This document shows, piece by piece, positions 34,126 through 41,965 of a stretch of DNA of 64,000 bases (positions within the stretch are counted from its first letter, which is position 1; each line of letters opens with the position of its first letter). Both the position numbers and the translations under genes were made by a program. The notes under the pieces are model-generated. The model saw nothing but the letters and a program-made list of their open reading frames with translations, was not told the origin of the DNA and did not search any database. Source of the stretch: Pseudanabaena sp. ABRG5-3 (GTDB lineage Bacteria > Cyanobacteriota > Cyanobacteriia > Pseudanabaenales > Pseudanabaenaceae). The DNA lies in NCBI RefSeq assembly GCF_003967015.1, contig NZ_AP017562.1, forward strand, positions 1 to 64,000, in the 5' to 3' direction.

Positions 34126-34495
34126 TGGCTAACAAATCACTGCACCCTAAAGGTCTTTAGAATAGTTTCATCACCCAAAGGTACTGAGAGCGGGTGGGCT
34201 TAACCGTTATACCTAACCGATAAATCCGGCAAGTTTGGCTGTTTCTAGTCGAGATTAGGCAAGCATAAATAGTTGGATTGGTTGATGAGTTCTGATAAGT
34301 TATTGACGATTGCATTTGCATCAATAATTATTTGTCTTTGGCGATCGCCTTTAGTAGATAGACGCTTGTGCGATCGCCAAAAAATCACGACTCACAGTAA
34401 TAGCGATCACCTATCGCCGCTCTAATTTCATAGTGGTTTCATAATTCTATGACAGTATAGTTTGACGTTTAAGTTGCTGTAATAATCGAATCACC
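34126..34495 (+). other. 370-base intergenic region before the RND gene
   Basis: It holds the right copy of the GCGATCGC-rich repeat (34341-34411), then the TTTCAT direct repeat (34426-34442) and a TATAGT -10-like hexamer at 34456. No gene is seen. The first 200 bases carry no recognisable signal. Confidence 0.5.
34426..34442 (+). promoter_or_regulatory. TTTCAT-N5-TTTCAT direct repeat before the second RND gene
   Basis: Two exact TTTCAT hexamers are 11 bp apart, followed 13 bases later by TATAGT, and 53 bases before the RND start. The arrangement fits activation by an OmpR-type regulator. Confidence 0.65.
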
Positions 34496-37400
34496 ATGCT
34501 GAGTTCCATTATTAAATGGGCGATCGCCCGCCGTTGGTTGGTGATTGTCGGAGCGATGATTCTTAGTATTTGGATATTTCGTACGATTGTCCAAATGCCT
34601 TTGGACGTATTCCCTCCCTTTGCACCACCGCAAGTTGAAATTCAAACTGAAGCCGCAGGATTAGCACCCGAAGAAGTGGAATCACTGGTGACATTGCCCA
34701 TTGAGAGCGCGATTAATGGCACTGCTGGAGTGAGTGCGGTGCGGTCTTCGAGTGCTGCTAGTATCTCAGTGGTGCGCGTAATTTTTAATTGGGGAACTGA
34801 TATTTATCAAGCGAGACAGTTGGTAACAGAGCGATTACAGTCGGCTCGGAGTAAATTGCCAGCATCAGTGGAGACTCCACAAATTGCTCCTATTAGTTCG
34901 CCTATCGGCACAATTATTACCTATGCGTTTACATCGCAAAATAATGACTTAATGGAAACGCGGCGACTTGTGGATTGGCAAGTTACAAATCGCTTGTTAG
35001 CCGTACCAGGAGTAGCACAGGTAATTGTTTTTGGTGGTGATGTGCGGCAATATCAAGTGCTTGTTGCTCCTGAAAAGCTACAAGCCTTTAATGTCTCACT
35101 TCAGGATGTATCAGATGCCGTGGCGGCGGCGAATGTGAATGCTCCAGGGGGATATTTGATTACGCCCGATCGCGAAAAATTGATTCGCGGTATTGGGCGC
35201 ATTGAGGATATTGAAGATCTCAAACAATCAGTAATTAAGGCTCGTAATGGTGTGCCTGTAAGGATTAGCGATGTTGCTGATGTAAAAATTGGTGCGGCGG
35301 TGAAGCGTGGGGATGCCAGTGTCAACACCCAGAAGGCAGTAGTGGCAATCATCAATAAACAGCCGCAAGCGGATACGCCCACCGTCACCCGTGCCGTAGA
35401 AGCTGCGATGAATGAGTTGAAAGTAGGATTGCCCACAAGTATTCAAGTTGAAACTACTTTCCTTCAAGAGGCTTACATTGATGCATCGATTGAAAATGTC
35501 AAGGAAGCATTAGTCGAAGGCAGTATTATTGTGGCGCTGGTTTTAATTCCATTTTTGATGAATTGGCGAAACTTAGCCGTATGTTTAGCAGCTTTGCCTT
35601 TGTCTTTGTTGATTGGAGTGTTAGCGCTCAACTGGCTAGGACAAGGTTTAAATACAATGACCTTGGGTGGTTTAGCGGTGGCGATCGGCTCGGCAGTGGA
35701 TGATGCGATTGTTGATGCCGAGAATGTGTACCGATGCCTCCGCGAAAATAAGCATTCCGACAATCCTCGCCCCGTTTTAGAAGTGGTTTTTGATGGCTGT
35801 CAGGAAGTCCGCGATTCCGTATTTGGAGCCACGATTATCACGATTGTGGTGTTTTCACCGATCTTTGCGCTCACGGGTGTGGAAGGTAGCATTTTTATTC
35901 CGATGGGTTTGGGTTACTTAGCCGCAGTATTAGCATCTAGTTTTGTGGCGCTTACGGTTACGCCTGCTCTCTGTGCCATTTTGCTGCCTCACGGACATTT
36001 ACCCGAACGGGAACCTTGGGTAGCGCGATTTTTCAAAAAACTATATTTACCGCTCATCAAATTTGCGATGCGCCGATCGCAGATAATCATTGCGATCGCG
36101 GCGGCAAGCTTGCTCATATCAGCGATCGTTGTGCCATCCTTTGGGCGCATCTTTTTGCCAGAATTTCAGGAACAGTCTCTGGTTAATACCTTACTGCTCT
36201 ACCCCGGCTCATCCCTAGAAGCAACCAATAGCGCAGGCTCAGTCCTAGAGAATAAGCTAAAAGACAATCCCAACTTCCGCAATATTCAAGTGCGTTCGGG
36301 AAGAGCAGAAGGTGATGCCGATGCCGCAGGGGTGAACTTGGCGCATGTTGATGTGGAGTTGAGTGAAGTTGGCATGAAAGATCGAAAAGCAAGTATCGAT
36401 TTATTGCGCCAAGAGTTTGGGAAGGTGATCGGTGCTGCGCCTAATGTGGGTGGATTTATTTCGCACCGCATGGATGAAGTGTTGTCAGGGGTCAGAAGTG
36501 CGATCGCTGTCAAAATATTTGGTGCAGATTTAGCGCAACTGCGGATACTTGGACAGCAGGTAAATGATGTGATGCGATCGGTTGAAGGTGTAGTCGATCT
36601 GCAACTTGAACCGCAGATTCCAGTGGAGCAAGTGCAGATTCAGTTTGATCGCATGGGGGCGGCAAGGTATGGATTAACTGTGGGTAAGCTTTCGGAAACC
36701 ATTGAAATAGCGCTGAATGGTCTAGTGGTTTCTCAAGTTTTAGAGCAGCAGCAAACTTTTGATCTAGTTGTGTGGCTCAAGCCTGAAGCCCGCAAGAGTA
36801 TAGATACCATCGGTAATTTAATGGTTGATACATCCGATGGTAATAAAATTCCCCTAGCTCAAGTAGCAAAGCTGATCGACGGGAAGGGAGCAAATACAAT
36901 TAATCGTGAGAATGTCTCTCGATTGCTGGTGGTCGCTGCCAATGCACAGGGGCGAGATTTGCGATCGGTGGTCAGTGATATTCAGGCAAAAGTCAAAGAG
37001 CAGATCCAAATCCCTACGGGTTACTACATCCAATATGCAGGACAATTTGAAGCTGAAGGAAGAGCATCTCAGAATATTTTGCTGTTTAGCGCGATCGCCT
37101 TTGTTGCCATCACCGTAATCATGTATCTTTCGGTGAAATCCATCGCATCCACAGTGATGATTATGATCAATCTACCTTTAGCCTTAGTAGGCGGCGTGAT
37201 TGCCGTAGCACTAACGGGAAGAGTTTTGTCGATCGCTTCATTAGTCGGATTTGTGACCTTGTTTGGAGTTGCTACTCGCAATGGTTTATTGTTAGTCGAT
37301 AACTACAACACCAAATTTGCATCGGGAATGCCCCTAAAAGATTTGCTGATTCAAGGCTCAATGGAACGACTTAACGCGATTCTGATGACTGCTTTCACTT

Positions 37401-37573
37401 CAGCATTAGGATTAGCACCATTAGTCGTAGCAGGTGGTGCGGGGAAGGAGTTATTACAACCATTATCAATTGTCGTTTTGGGGGGACTGTTCACATCTAC
37501 CGCCTTAACTTTGTTAGTATTACCAGCTTTGTACTCTCAATTTGGAAAGTACCTGATTCCCAAACCCAAGTAG
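34496..37573 (+). CDS. Heavy-metal-efflux RND pump, second copy (HME family)
   Basis: The 1025-residue protein is collinear with the pump at 12196: QMPLDVFPPFAPPQVEIQTE after helix 1, AIGSAVDDAIVDAENVYR in helix 4 and LVLPALYSQFGKY at the end. The acidic pair in helix 4 is kept. It should form a trimer in the inner membrane and expel metal ions by proton exchange. No adaptor gene is adjacent; only the adaptor remnant at 31660-31752 lies upstream, beyond inserted DNA. It probably borrows the adaptor encoded at 8310. A lipoprotein gene follows 60 bases downstream and is likely co-transcribed. A TTTCAT direct repeat lies in its promoter region. Confidence 0.92.
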   Translation: MLSSIIKWAIARRWLVIVGAMILSIWIFRTIVQMPLDVFPPFAPPQVEIQTEAAGLAPEEVESLVTLPIESAINGTAGVSAVRSSSAASISVVRVIFNWGTDIYQARQLVTERLQSARSKLPASVETPQIAPISSPIGTIITYAFTSQNNDLMETRRLVDWQVTNRLLAVPGVAQVIVFGGDVRQYQVLVAPEKLQAFNVSLQDVSDAVAAANVNAPGGYLITPDREKLIRGIGRIEDIEDLKQSVIKARNGVPVRISDVADVKIGAAVKRGDASVNTQKAVVAIINKQPQADTPTVTRAVEAAMNELKVGLPTSIQVETTFLQEAYIDASIENVKEALVEGSIIVALVLIPFLMNWRNLAVCLAALPLSLLIGVLALNWLGQGLNTMTLGGLAVAIGSAVDDAIVDAENVYRCLRENKHSDNPRPVLEVVFDGCQEVRDSVFGATIITIVVFSPIFALTGVEGSIFIPMGLGYLAAVLASSFVALTVTPALCAILLPHGHLPEREPWVARFFKKLYLPLIKFAMRRSQIIIAIAAASLLISAIVVPSFGRIFLPEFQEQSLVNTLLLYPGSSLEATNSAGSVLENKLKDNPNFRNIQVRSGRAEGDADAAGVNLAHVDVELSEVGMKDRKASIDLLRQEFGKVIGAAPNVGGFISHRMDEVLSGVRSAIAVKIFGADLAQLRILGQQVNDVMRSVEGVVDLQLEPQIPVEQVQIQFDRMGAARYGLTVGKLSETIEIALNGLVVSQVLEQQQTFDLVVWLKPEARKSIDTIGNLMVDTSDGNKIPLAQVAKLIDGKGANTINRENVSRLLVVAANAQGRDLRSVVSDIQAKVKEQIQIPTGYYIQYAGQFEAEGRASQNILLFSAIAFVAITVIMYLSVKSIASTVMIMINLPLALVGGVIAVALTGRVLSIASLVGFVTLFGVATRNGLLLVDNYNTKFASGMPLKDLLIQGSMERLNAILMTAFTSALGLAPLVVAGGAGKELLQPLSIVVLGGLFTSTALTLLVLPALYSQFGKYLIPKPK

Positions 37574-37633
37574 AATACGCAATACAAAGCGCCGTACATT
37601 CTATTCTTTTACATAAGGAAATCAAGAAAATCT

Positions 37634-38122
37634 ATGCAATTATTTCAACCGATTCTTCTCAGTTTGGCTAGTTTAGCTTTACTAGCAGCCTGTACTAACA
37701 GCACTCCAACTACAAGCTCAACACCTGCAACTACAGTAGCTAAAGTTGAGACAGCTAAAGCAACTTCTACGCCTAGCGCTCCAAAATCTGAAACTAAGCA
37801 TGGCGCTCCCCAAAAAGGAGGACAGGTGATTGAGTCGGGAGTCTATCATTTAGAGTTGGTTGTCGCACCTGAAGAGAATGGGATTCATTTGGATTTCTTT
37901 TTGCAAAAAGGTGACACCCATGAAGCAATTCCCGATGCTAAGGTAACGGCTCAAGTCCAGCTACCTGATGGCACTCAAAAGAATCTTGATCTAAAATACG
38001 ATGTCCCTGAAAAGCACTATACATTAGTGCTATCAGGTAAAGCGGTGGGCGAGTATAAAGTCGTGATTTTGTCAGATATTAATGGTGAAAAGGTAAACGG
38101 GCGATTTAACTTTAAGTTGTAG
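37634..38122 (+). CDS. Predicted lipoprotein following the RND pump
   Basis: The 162-residue protein has a lipoprotein signal ending LALLAAC (lipobox Cys20) and a Ser/Thr/Pro-rich linker to about residue 60. A beta-rich domain follows: KHGAPQKGGQVIESGVYHLELVVAPEENG in two parts, HLDFFLQKGD and KVVILSDINGEKVNG. This domain is common next to metal RND genes in cyanobacteria and resembles YtkA-like beta sandwiches. It might bind metal at the pump's periplasmic side through the histidines near residues 57 and 70. The function is not established. Confidence 0.75.
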   Translation: MQLFQPILLSLASLALLAACTNSTPTTSSTPATTVAKVETAKATSTPSAPKSETKHGAPQKGGQVIESGVYHLELVVAPEENGIHLDFFLQKGDTHEAIPDAKVTAQVQLPDGTQKNLDLKYDVPEKHYTLVLSGKAVGEYKVVILSDINGEKVNGRFNFKL

Positions 38123-38189
38123 TCACGTTCTTCTAAAAATAGAGATCAGGAAGGAGGAAATATCTTTCCCCTCTATTTCTTGATATCTA

Positions 38190-38219
38190 AAATCGAGCTA
38201 CCTTAAAATAGCTCGATTT
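38190..38219 (+). terminator. Hairpin overlapping the DUF305 promoter
   Basis: AAATCGAGCTA pairs perfectly with TAGCTCGATTT across eight bases, and the right arm enters the first TTTCAT hexamer. It may end the RND-lipoprotein transcript. Confidence 0.55.
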
Positions 38220-38233
38220 CATCTTGATTTCAT
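38217..38233 (+). promoter_or_regulatory. TTTCAT-N5-TTTCAT direct repeat before the DUF305 gene
   Basis: Exact hexamers lie 11 bp apart, followed after 10 bases by a TAAACT -10-like hexamer, and 43 bases before the chosen ATG. The same layout occurs at 5683-5699. Confidence 0.6.
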
Positions 38234-38276
38234 CATCTGGCTTTAAACTATTCAGTAACTAAGAAATTTGAGTTCT

Positions 38277-38996
38277 ATGAATTTCACTAAATTGAACATC
38301 CTATCTCACAGTTTGGGTCTAGTAGCAATTATCTCGATTGCAACTGGAGCTTTAGCAGCCTGTTCCACAACAACTCCAGAAACATCTGCTTCTACTTCTA
38401 CTGTTGCGATTAAACCTAGCTCTAAGCCTGCGGCTGAGACGGCAATGCCTAACATGGATAATACGCATAATATGAGCAATATGCATATGACAATGGATTT
38501 AGGACCAGCCGATGCTAATTTTGACCTTCGATTTATTGATGGTATGATTCCGCATCACAAAGGTGCAGTTGAAATGGCAAAAGAAGCTCAACAAAAATCA
38601 CAGCGTCCTGAAATTAAAAAACTAGCCGATGAGATCATTACCGCTCAAGCTAAAGAGATTACTGAACTACAGACTTGGCGTAAGCAATGGTATCCCAATG
38701 TTAGCAACAAGCCAATGGCACATAATGCTCAAATGGGACATATGATGGAGATGAGCGATGAACAAATGAAAGGCATGATGATGAGCCAAGACTTAGGGGC
38801 GAAAGATGCTGAATTTGATCTACGCTTTATCAATGCAATGATTCCCCATCATGAGAGTGCGGTGATAATGGCGAAAGATGCTTTAGCTAAGTCAACTCGT
38901 CCCGAAATCAAGAAGCTTGCACAGGATATTATTTCTTCTCAGCAAGCAGAAATCAAACAAATGCAAGAATGGAAGCAAGCTTGGTATAAAAAATAA
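38277..38996 (+). CDS. DUF305 periplasmic copper-binding protein, CopM-like
   Basis: The ATG at 38277 was preferred to a TTG three codons earlier. The 239-residue protein has a signal with lipobox-like ALAAC, a Met/His-rich linker (NMDNTHNMSNMHMTMD) and two DUF305 units. Each unit carries a paired-histidine motif, FIDGMIPHHKGAVEMA and FINAMIPHHESAVIMA, and each ends in a Trp-rich helix (WRKQWYP, WKQAWYKK). A second Met/His cluster (HNAQMGHMMEMSDEQMKGMM) joins them. The Synechocystis DUF305 protein CopM binds copper outside the cell membrane and is controlled by CopRS. A comparable role under the local regulators is likely. Confidence 0.88.
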   Translation: MNFTKLNILSHSLGLVAIISIATGALAACSTTTPETSASTSTVAIKPSSKPAAETAMPNMDNTHNMSNMHMTMDLGPADANFDLRFIDGMIPHHKGAVEMAKEAQQKSQRPEIKKLADEIITAQAKEITELQTWRKQWYPNVSNKPMAHNAQMGHMMEMSDEQMKGMMMSQDLGAKDAEFDLRFINAMIPHHESAVIMAKDALAKSTRPEIKKLAQDIISSQQAEIKQMQEWKQAWYKK

Positions 38997-38998
38997 TA

Positions 38999-39041
38999 GA
39001 AATTAGGGGAGGCGGCGCGAAGCGCCGCCTCCCCTAATTTC
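38999..39041. terminator. 20-bp perfect hairpin after the DUF305 gene
   Basis: GAAATTAGGGGAGGCGGCGC pairs exactly with its complement across GAA, directly after the stop codon. No T run follows. The core resembles the hairpins at 2227 and 5477. Confidence 0.75.
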
Positions 39042-39099
39042 TACATTCTTTAATGCGTCTGAATAATGAGCTTAAAAGTAGATTTCGAGAAACCAGTCA

Positions 39100-40167
39100 A
39101 TGAATGATCAGAAGCCAAATAATCAGGAAAGCGGAAAATTGAAAGAACCGCAAGATTCCAGTAGGTCTGGGATGAAAATGATGATGGTGATGATGATCGC
39201 GTGTTGTGCTATTCCGATCGCTTTGATCTTTTTTACAGGAGGAAGTTTAGGTTGGTGGCTAGGACGCTCTAACCAACAAACATCTAGCACTCAGCCAACT
39301 ACTCAACCAAGCAATCTCCAAACATCGCCAAAGTTGGCTGATAATGTCACGCTAACTCCTGCCCAAAATTGGCAAACAGATAACCACATTCATGGATTAA
39401 CCGTTAACCCTGAAAACCCAAATATTATCTATGTGGCAAGTCATAATGGATTGCTACAACGTTCTGAAGCAGGACAGTGGTTTTTAGTGGGTAAAGACCG
39501 ATCCGACTATATGGGTTTTACTAGCGATCGCACTAACGGTCAACGCTTTTACTCTAGCGGACATCCTGCTATTGGCGGCAATCTTGGCTTTCGCATCAGT
39601 GAGAATGGAGGTGAAGATTGGCAGTTTATCTCAATGGAAGGAGTGGATTTTCATGTTTTAGGTATCTCTCCTAGTAATCCTAAAGTTCTTTATGGTTGGG
39701 CTAGTTCGGGTGCAAAAGGTTTATTTGTCAGTTCCGATAGTGGTAAAACTTGGACTCAACCTAAGATGACAGGACTAACGGATGCTCCTTTCGATCTAGT
39801 TGTCGATCCTGAGAAGCCCGATCGCGTCTTTGCGACCACTCGTTCAGGTATATTTGAGAGCGTAAATCGTGGTGATGACTGGACTGCGATCGGTGAAACT
39901 CAAACTTCGCCAATTCTGGCTTTGAATTTAGTTAAGCAAGGCGATCGCATAGTCATGTACTGCTATCGCTTTGACAAATTAAATTCTGGTATCTATCTTA
40001 GTAATGATGAAGGTAAGAACTGGGAGAAACTTTGGTTAGAAACTGATGGAGTGATCGTCAAGCTAGCAGTCGCTCCTAGCAATTCCCAAATTCTTTATGC
40101 TGCCAACGAAAAGAATCAAGTTTTTCAATCTCAAGATGCTGGCAAAACTTGGAAAGCACTGAACTGA
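39100..40167 (+). CDS. Membrane-anchored BNR/sortilin-type beta-propeller protein
   Basis: The 355-residue protein has one membrane helix (MMMVMMIACCAIPIALIFF), a Thr/Gln/Ser linker and a propeller domain. The propeller has Asp-box repeats SENGGEDWQ, SSDSGKTWT, SNDEGKNWE and SQDAGKTWK. It resembles the F510_1955 family (BNR-repeat, sortilin-like) often found with copper and multicopper-oxidase genes. No enzymatic residues can be assigned. It is probably periplasmic and may bind a protein or metal partner. It lies after the DUF305 gene but beyond a strong hairpin. Confidence 0.75.
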   Translation: MNDQKPNNQESGKLKEPQDSSRSGMKMMMVMMIACCAIPIALIFFTGGSLGWWLGRSNQQTSSTQPTTQPSNLQTSPKLADNVTLTPAQNWQTDNHIHGLTVNPENPNIIYVASHNGLLQRSEAGQWFLVGKDRSDYMGFTSDRTNGQRFYSSGHPAIGGNLGFRISENGGEDWQFISMEGVDFHVLGISPSNPKVLYGWASSGAKGLFVSSDSGKTWTQPKMTGLTDAPFDLVVDPEKPDRVFATTRSGIFESVNRGDDWTAIGETQTSPILALNLVKQGDRIVMYCYRFDKLNSGIYLSNDEGKNWEKLWLETDGVIVKLAVAPSNSQILYAANEKNQVFQSQDAGKTWKALN

Positions 40168-40190
40168 AAATGAGTAAAGTTACACTTGAT

Positions 40191-40664
40191 TTACGGGGAA
40201 TGTGCTGTACTCAACATATAACGTTTAGCCATATATAGAACTAGCGGTGGCAAGATTATCCATTGCAATAGTGGCAGCCAACTAATGTCAATGACTGGCA
40301 CGAGAAACACTGAAACGCCGTAAAGTTTGGCAATGTGGATGCGATAAACTTCTGTAATGAGGGTGTATATCCAACCTAGAGCCGTAAATAGTAATGTTGA
40401 TTTCCAATTACTTCTGAGCATCCATTTGCGAGATCGATATAACCCAGCTACCATCCATCCACTAATCACAGTAATTACTCCATCTCCTACAGTGCAGTGG
40501 GTAATGTAGTTCACCTTGTCTGATAAAGTAGGCATCGCGTAGAAGTCAAAGTAGGGTGATTCCCAAACTTCATAAACGAAGTGCAGTAAAAAGGCGAATA
40601 AAAACAAGTTTGTTTCTTGTGCAGCTAAAATTCGATCTATCCATTGGGTTAATAACTTTTTCAT
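40191..40664 (-). CDS. Uncharacterised multi-pass membrane protein
   Basis: The 157-residue protein has about four or five hydrophobic helices (LFLFAFLLHFVYEVWE, YITHCTVGDGVITVISGWMV, LLFTALGWIYTLITEVYRI, LLQWIILPPLVLYM). Polar residues within the helices (Glu, His, Asp, Glu) are suggestive of a channel or metal path, but no family was recognised. It faces an AT-rich palindromic promoter region at 40713-40762 that could hold a Fur-type site. Confidence 0.6.
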   Translation of the reverse strand: MKKLLTQWIDRILAAQETNLFLFAFLLHFVYEVWESPYFDFYAMPTLSDKVNYITHCTVGDGVITVISGWMVAGLYRSRKWMLRSNWKSTLLFTALGWIYTLITEVYRIHIAKLYGVSVFLVPVIDISWLPLLQWIILPPLVLYMAKRYMLSTAHSP

Positions 40665-40712
40665 TGTAAGTCTATTGGTTTGAACTATTTACTTTAAAAT
40701 TCAAGATGGAGT

Positions 40713-40762
40713 TTGATAATTGTTGATAATATTAATTATCATCAAGTGATAATAATTAATAT
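40713..40762. promoter_or_regulatory. AT-rich palindromic array with TGATAAT half-sites
   Basis: Three TGATAAT and one ATTATCA half-site occur within 41 bases (40714-40754). AATATTAATTATCA pairs with TGATAAT-AAT-TAATATT across five bases. The half-sites resemble Fur/Zur boxes, although their spacing is not the canonical one. The array lies about 50 bases upstream of the membrane protein at 40191-40664. Confidence 0.35.
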
Positions 40763-40798
40763 TAAGTGGAAAGAGGAACTAGTTTTTTGAGTTTTGAG

Positions 40799-40840
40799 AA
40801 TCAATCTCCAATAGCATAGCAGCGCTTTTAGAGATTGATT
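40799..40840 (-). terminator. Hairpin beyond the SDR gene
   Basis: AATCAATCTC pairs perfectly with GAGATTGATT across 22 bases, about 100 bases past the SDR stop on the minus strand. It is a weak terminator candidate because of the long loop. Confidence 0.35.
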
Positions 40841-40936
40841 TACACAGAGGTCTTGAACCGTTTTACTGTCGATCTAAAATCAAGCTTCAATTTGTATCGT
40901 GGAGCCGAAAGCCCATCCCATGATTTAGGATTATAT

Positions 40937-41920
40937 TCAAATTTTTGGAGACTTAAGAATTGCTAAAAGGATTAACCACCACGGAACTCGAAGATCTGGA
41001 ATTAACTTGGCTCTAGATTTAAGCATCGGTAAACCTTGTGGCAATAAAAATCTGAGGGATCGTAACGAAGCAGGGCAATGACCATATTCATCAACTACTC
41101 CATAATAATTTGCTAGTTCCGCCACAATTTGAACTTTACCATTTCTCTGCATCAGGTTCGAGTCATTACATAGGGCAGCAATAACTCTACCGACAAATAA
41201 AGGAGTTTCCCAATTAAACTTATCAGCGATCGCACTGACACCAAGATTGCTCTCAGTACCCTCAAGGCTTTCGCCCGCCAACTGATGAAACTGTTCAGTG
41301 CCGACAATCCCCGGCCAAAGTGAAATTGAAGCAACATTAAAAGGCTTTAGTTCAACAGCCATCTCAGCCGCAAGGCGATCGCAAGCAGATTTACCAGTAC
41401 CATAGGCAACACCAAAGATAGGAGCTAAGCCACCCCAAGAAGAAATCGTCACGTTCAAACCTTGCTTGCGTTGGGTCATCATCTTCGCAGCAAAATGACT
41501 TGCCACATAGTGACTTCGCAAACCGACTTGATTACAAGCATCCCAAAGACTAAGATCCGATTCCCAAAATGGTTTACCCGTGGCATCAATTAGCGATCGC
41601 ACGCCACCATAAGCATTATTCACCAATAGATCCAATTGTCCATTTTGTTCCCGATTAATTTGCTCAAATAGAGATTTAATTTGCTTATCATCACTGTGAT
41701 CAACGGGAACTACAACACAAATCCCACCTGCTTTTTCGACTGCGGATTTAGTTTCTAGCAAGCTTCCCGAAATAGAATCTATAGAATCTGTCTGATTCAC
41801 ACTACGCCCTGTGATATAAACCAGCGCACCAGATTCACCCAAACCAATAGCAATACCTTTTCCAATTCCCCGTGAAGCCCCTGTTACCAAGGCAACTTTC
41901 CCTTTTAAATTTCCTGCCAT
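40937..41920 (-). CDS. Short-chain dehydrogenase/reductase (DHRS1-like)
   Basis: The 327-residue protein has the NAD(P)-binding TGASRGIGKGIA (residues 14-25), LVYITGRSV for NADP binding, NNAYGGV and the catalytic YGTGK pair with an upstream Ser (TISSWGG). The order and the C-terminal extension match the DHRS1-like group of classical SDRs. The substrate is unknown, as for most members. It has no obvious link to metal handling and may mark the end of the island. An IS element lies 46 bases upstream of its start and may have altered its promoter. Confidence 0.88.
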   Translation of the reverse strand: MAGNLKGKVALVTGASRGIGKGIAIGLGESGALVYITGRSVNQTDSIDSISGSLLETKSAVEKAGGICVVVPVDHSDDKQIKSLFEQINREQNGQLDLLVNNAYGGVRSLIDATGKPFWESDLSLWDACNQVGLRSHYVASHFAAKMMTQRKQGLNVTISSWGGLAPIFGVAYGTGKSACDRLAAEMAVELKPFNVASISLWPGIVGTEQFHQLAGESLEGTESNLGVSAIADKFNWETPLFVGRVIAALCNDSNLMQRNGKVQIVAELANYYGVVDEYGHCPASLRSLRFLLPQGLPMLKSRAKLIPDLRVPWWLILLAILKSPKI

Positions 41921-41965
41921 GATAAACCATCTCCATTTTGCGAACCACTTTCCAATTATCGCTTA

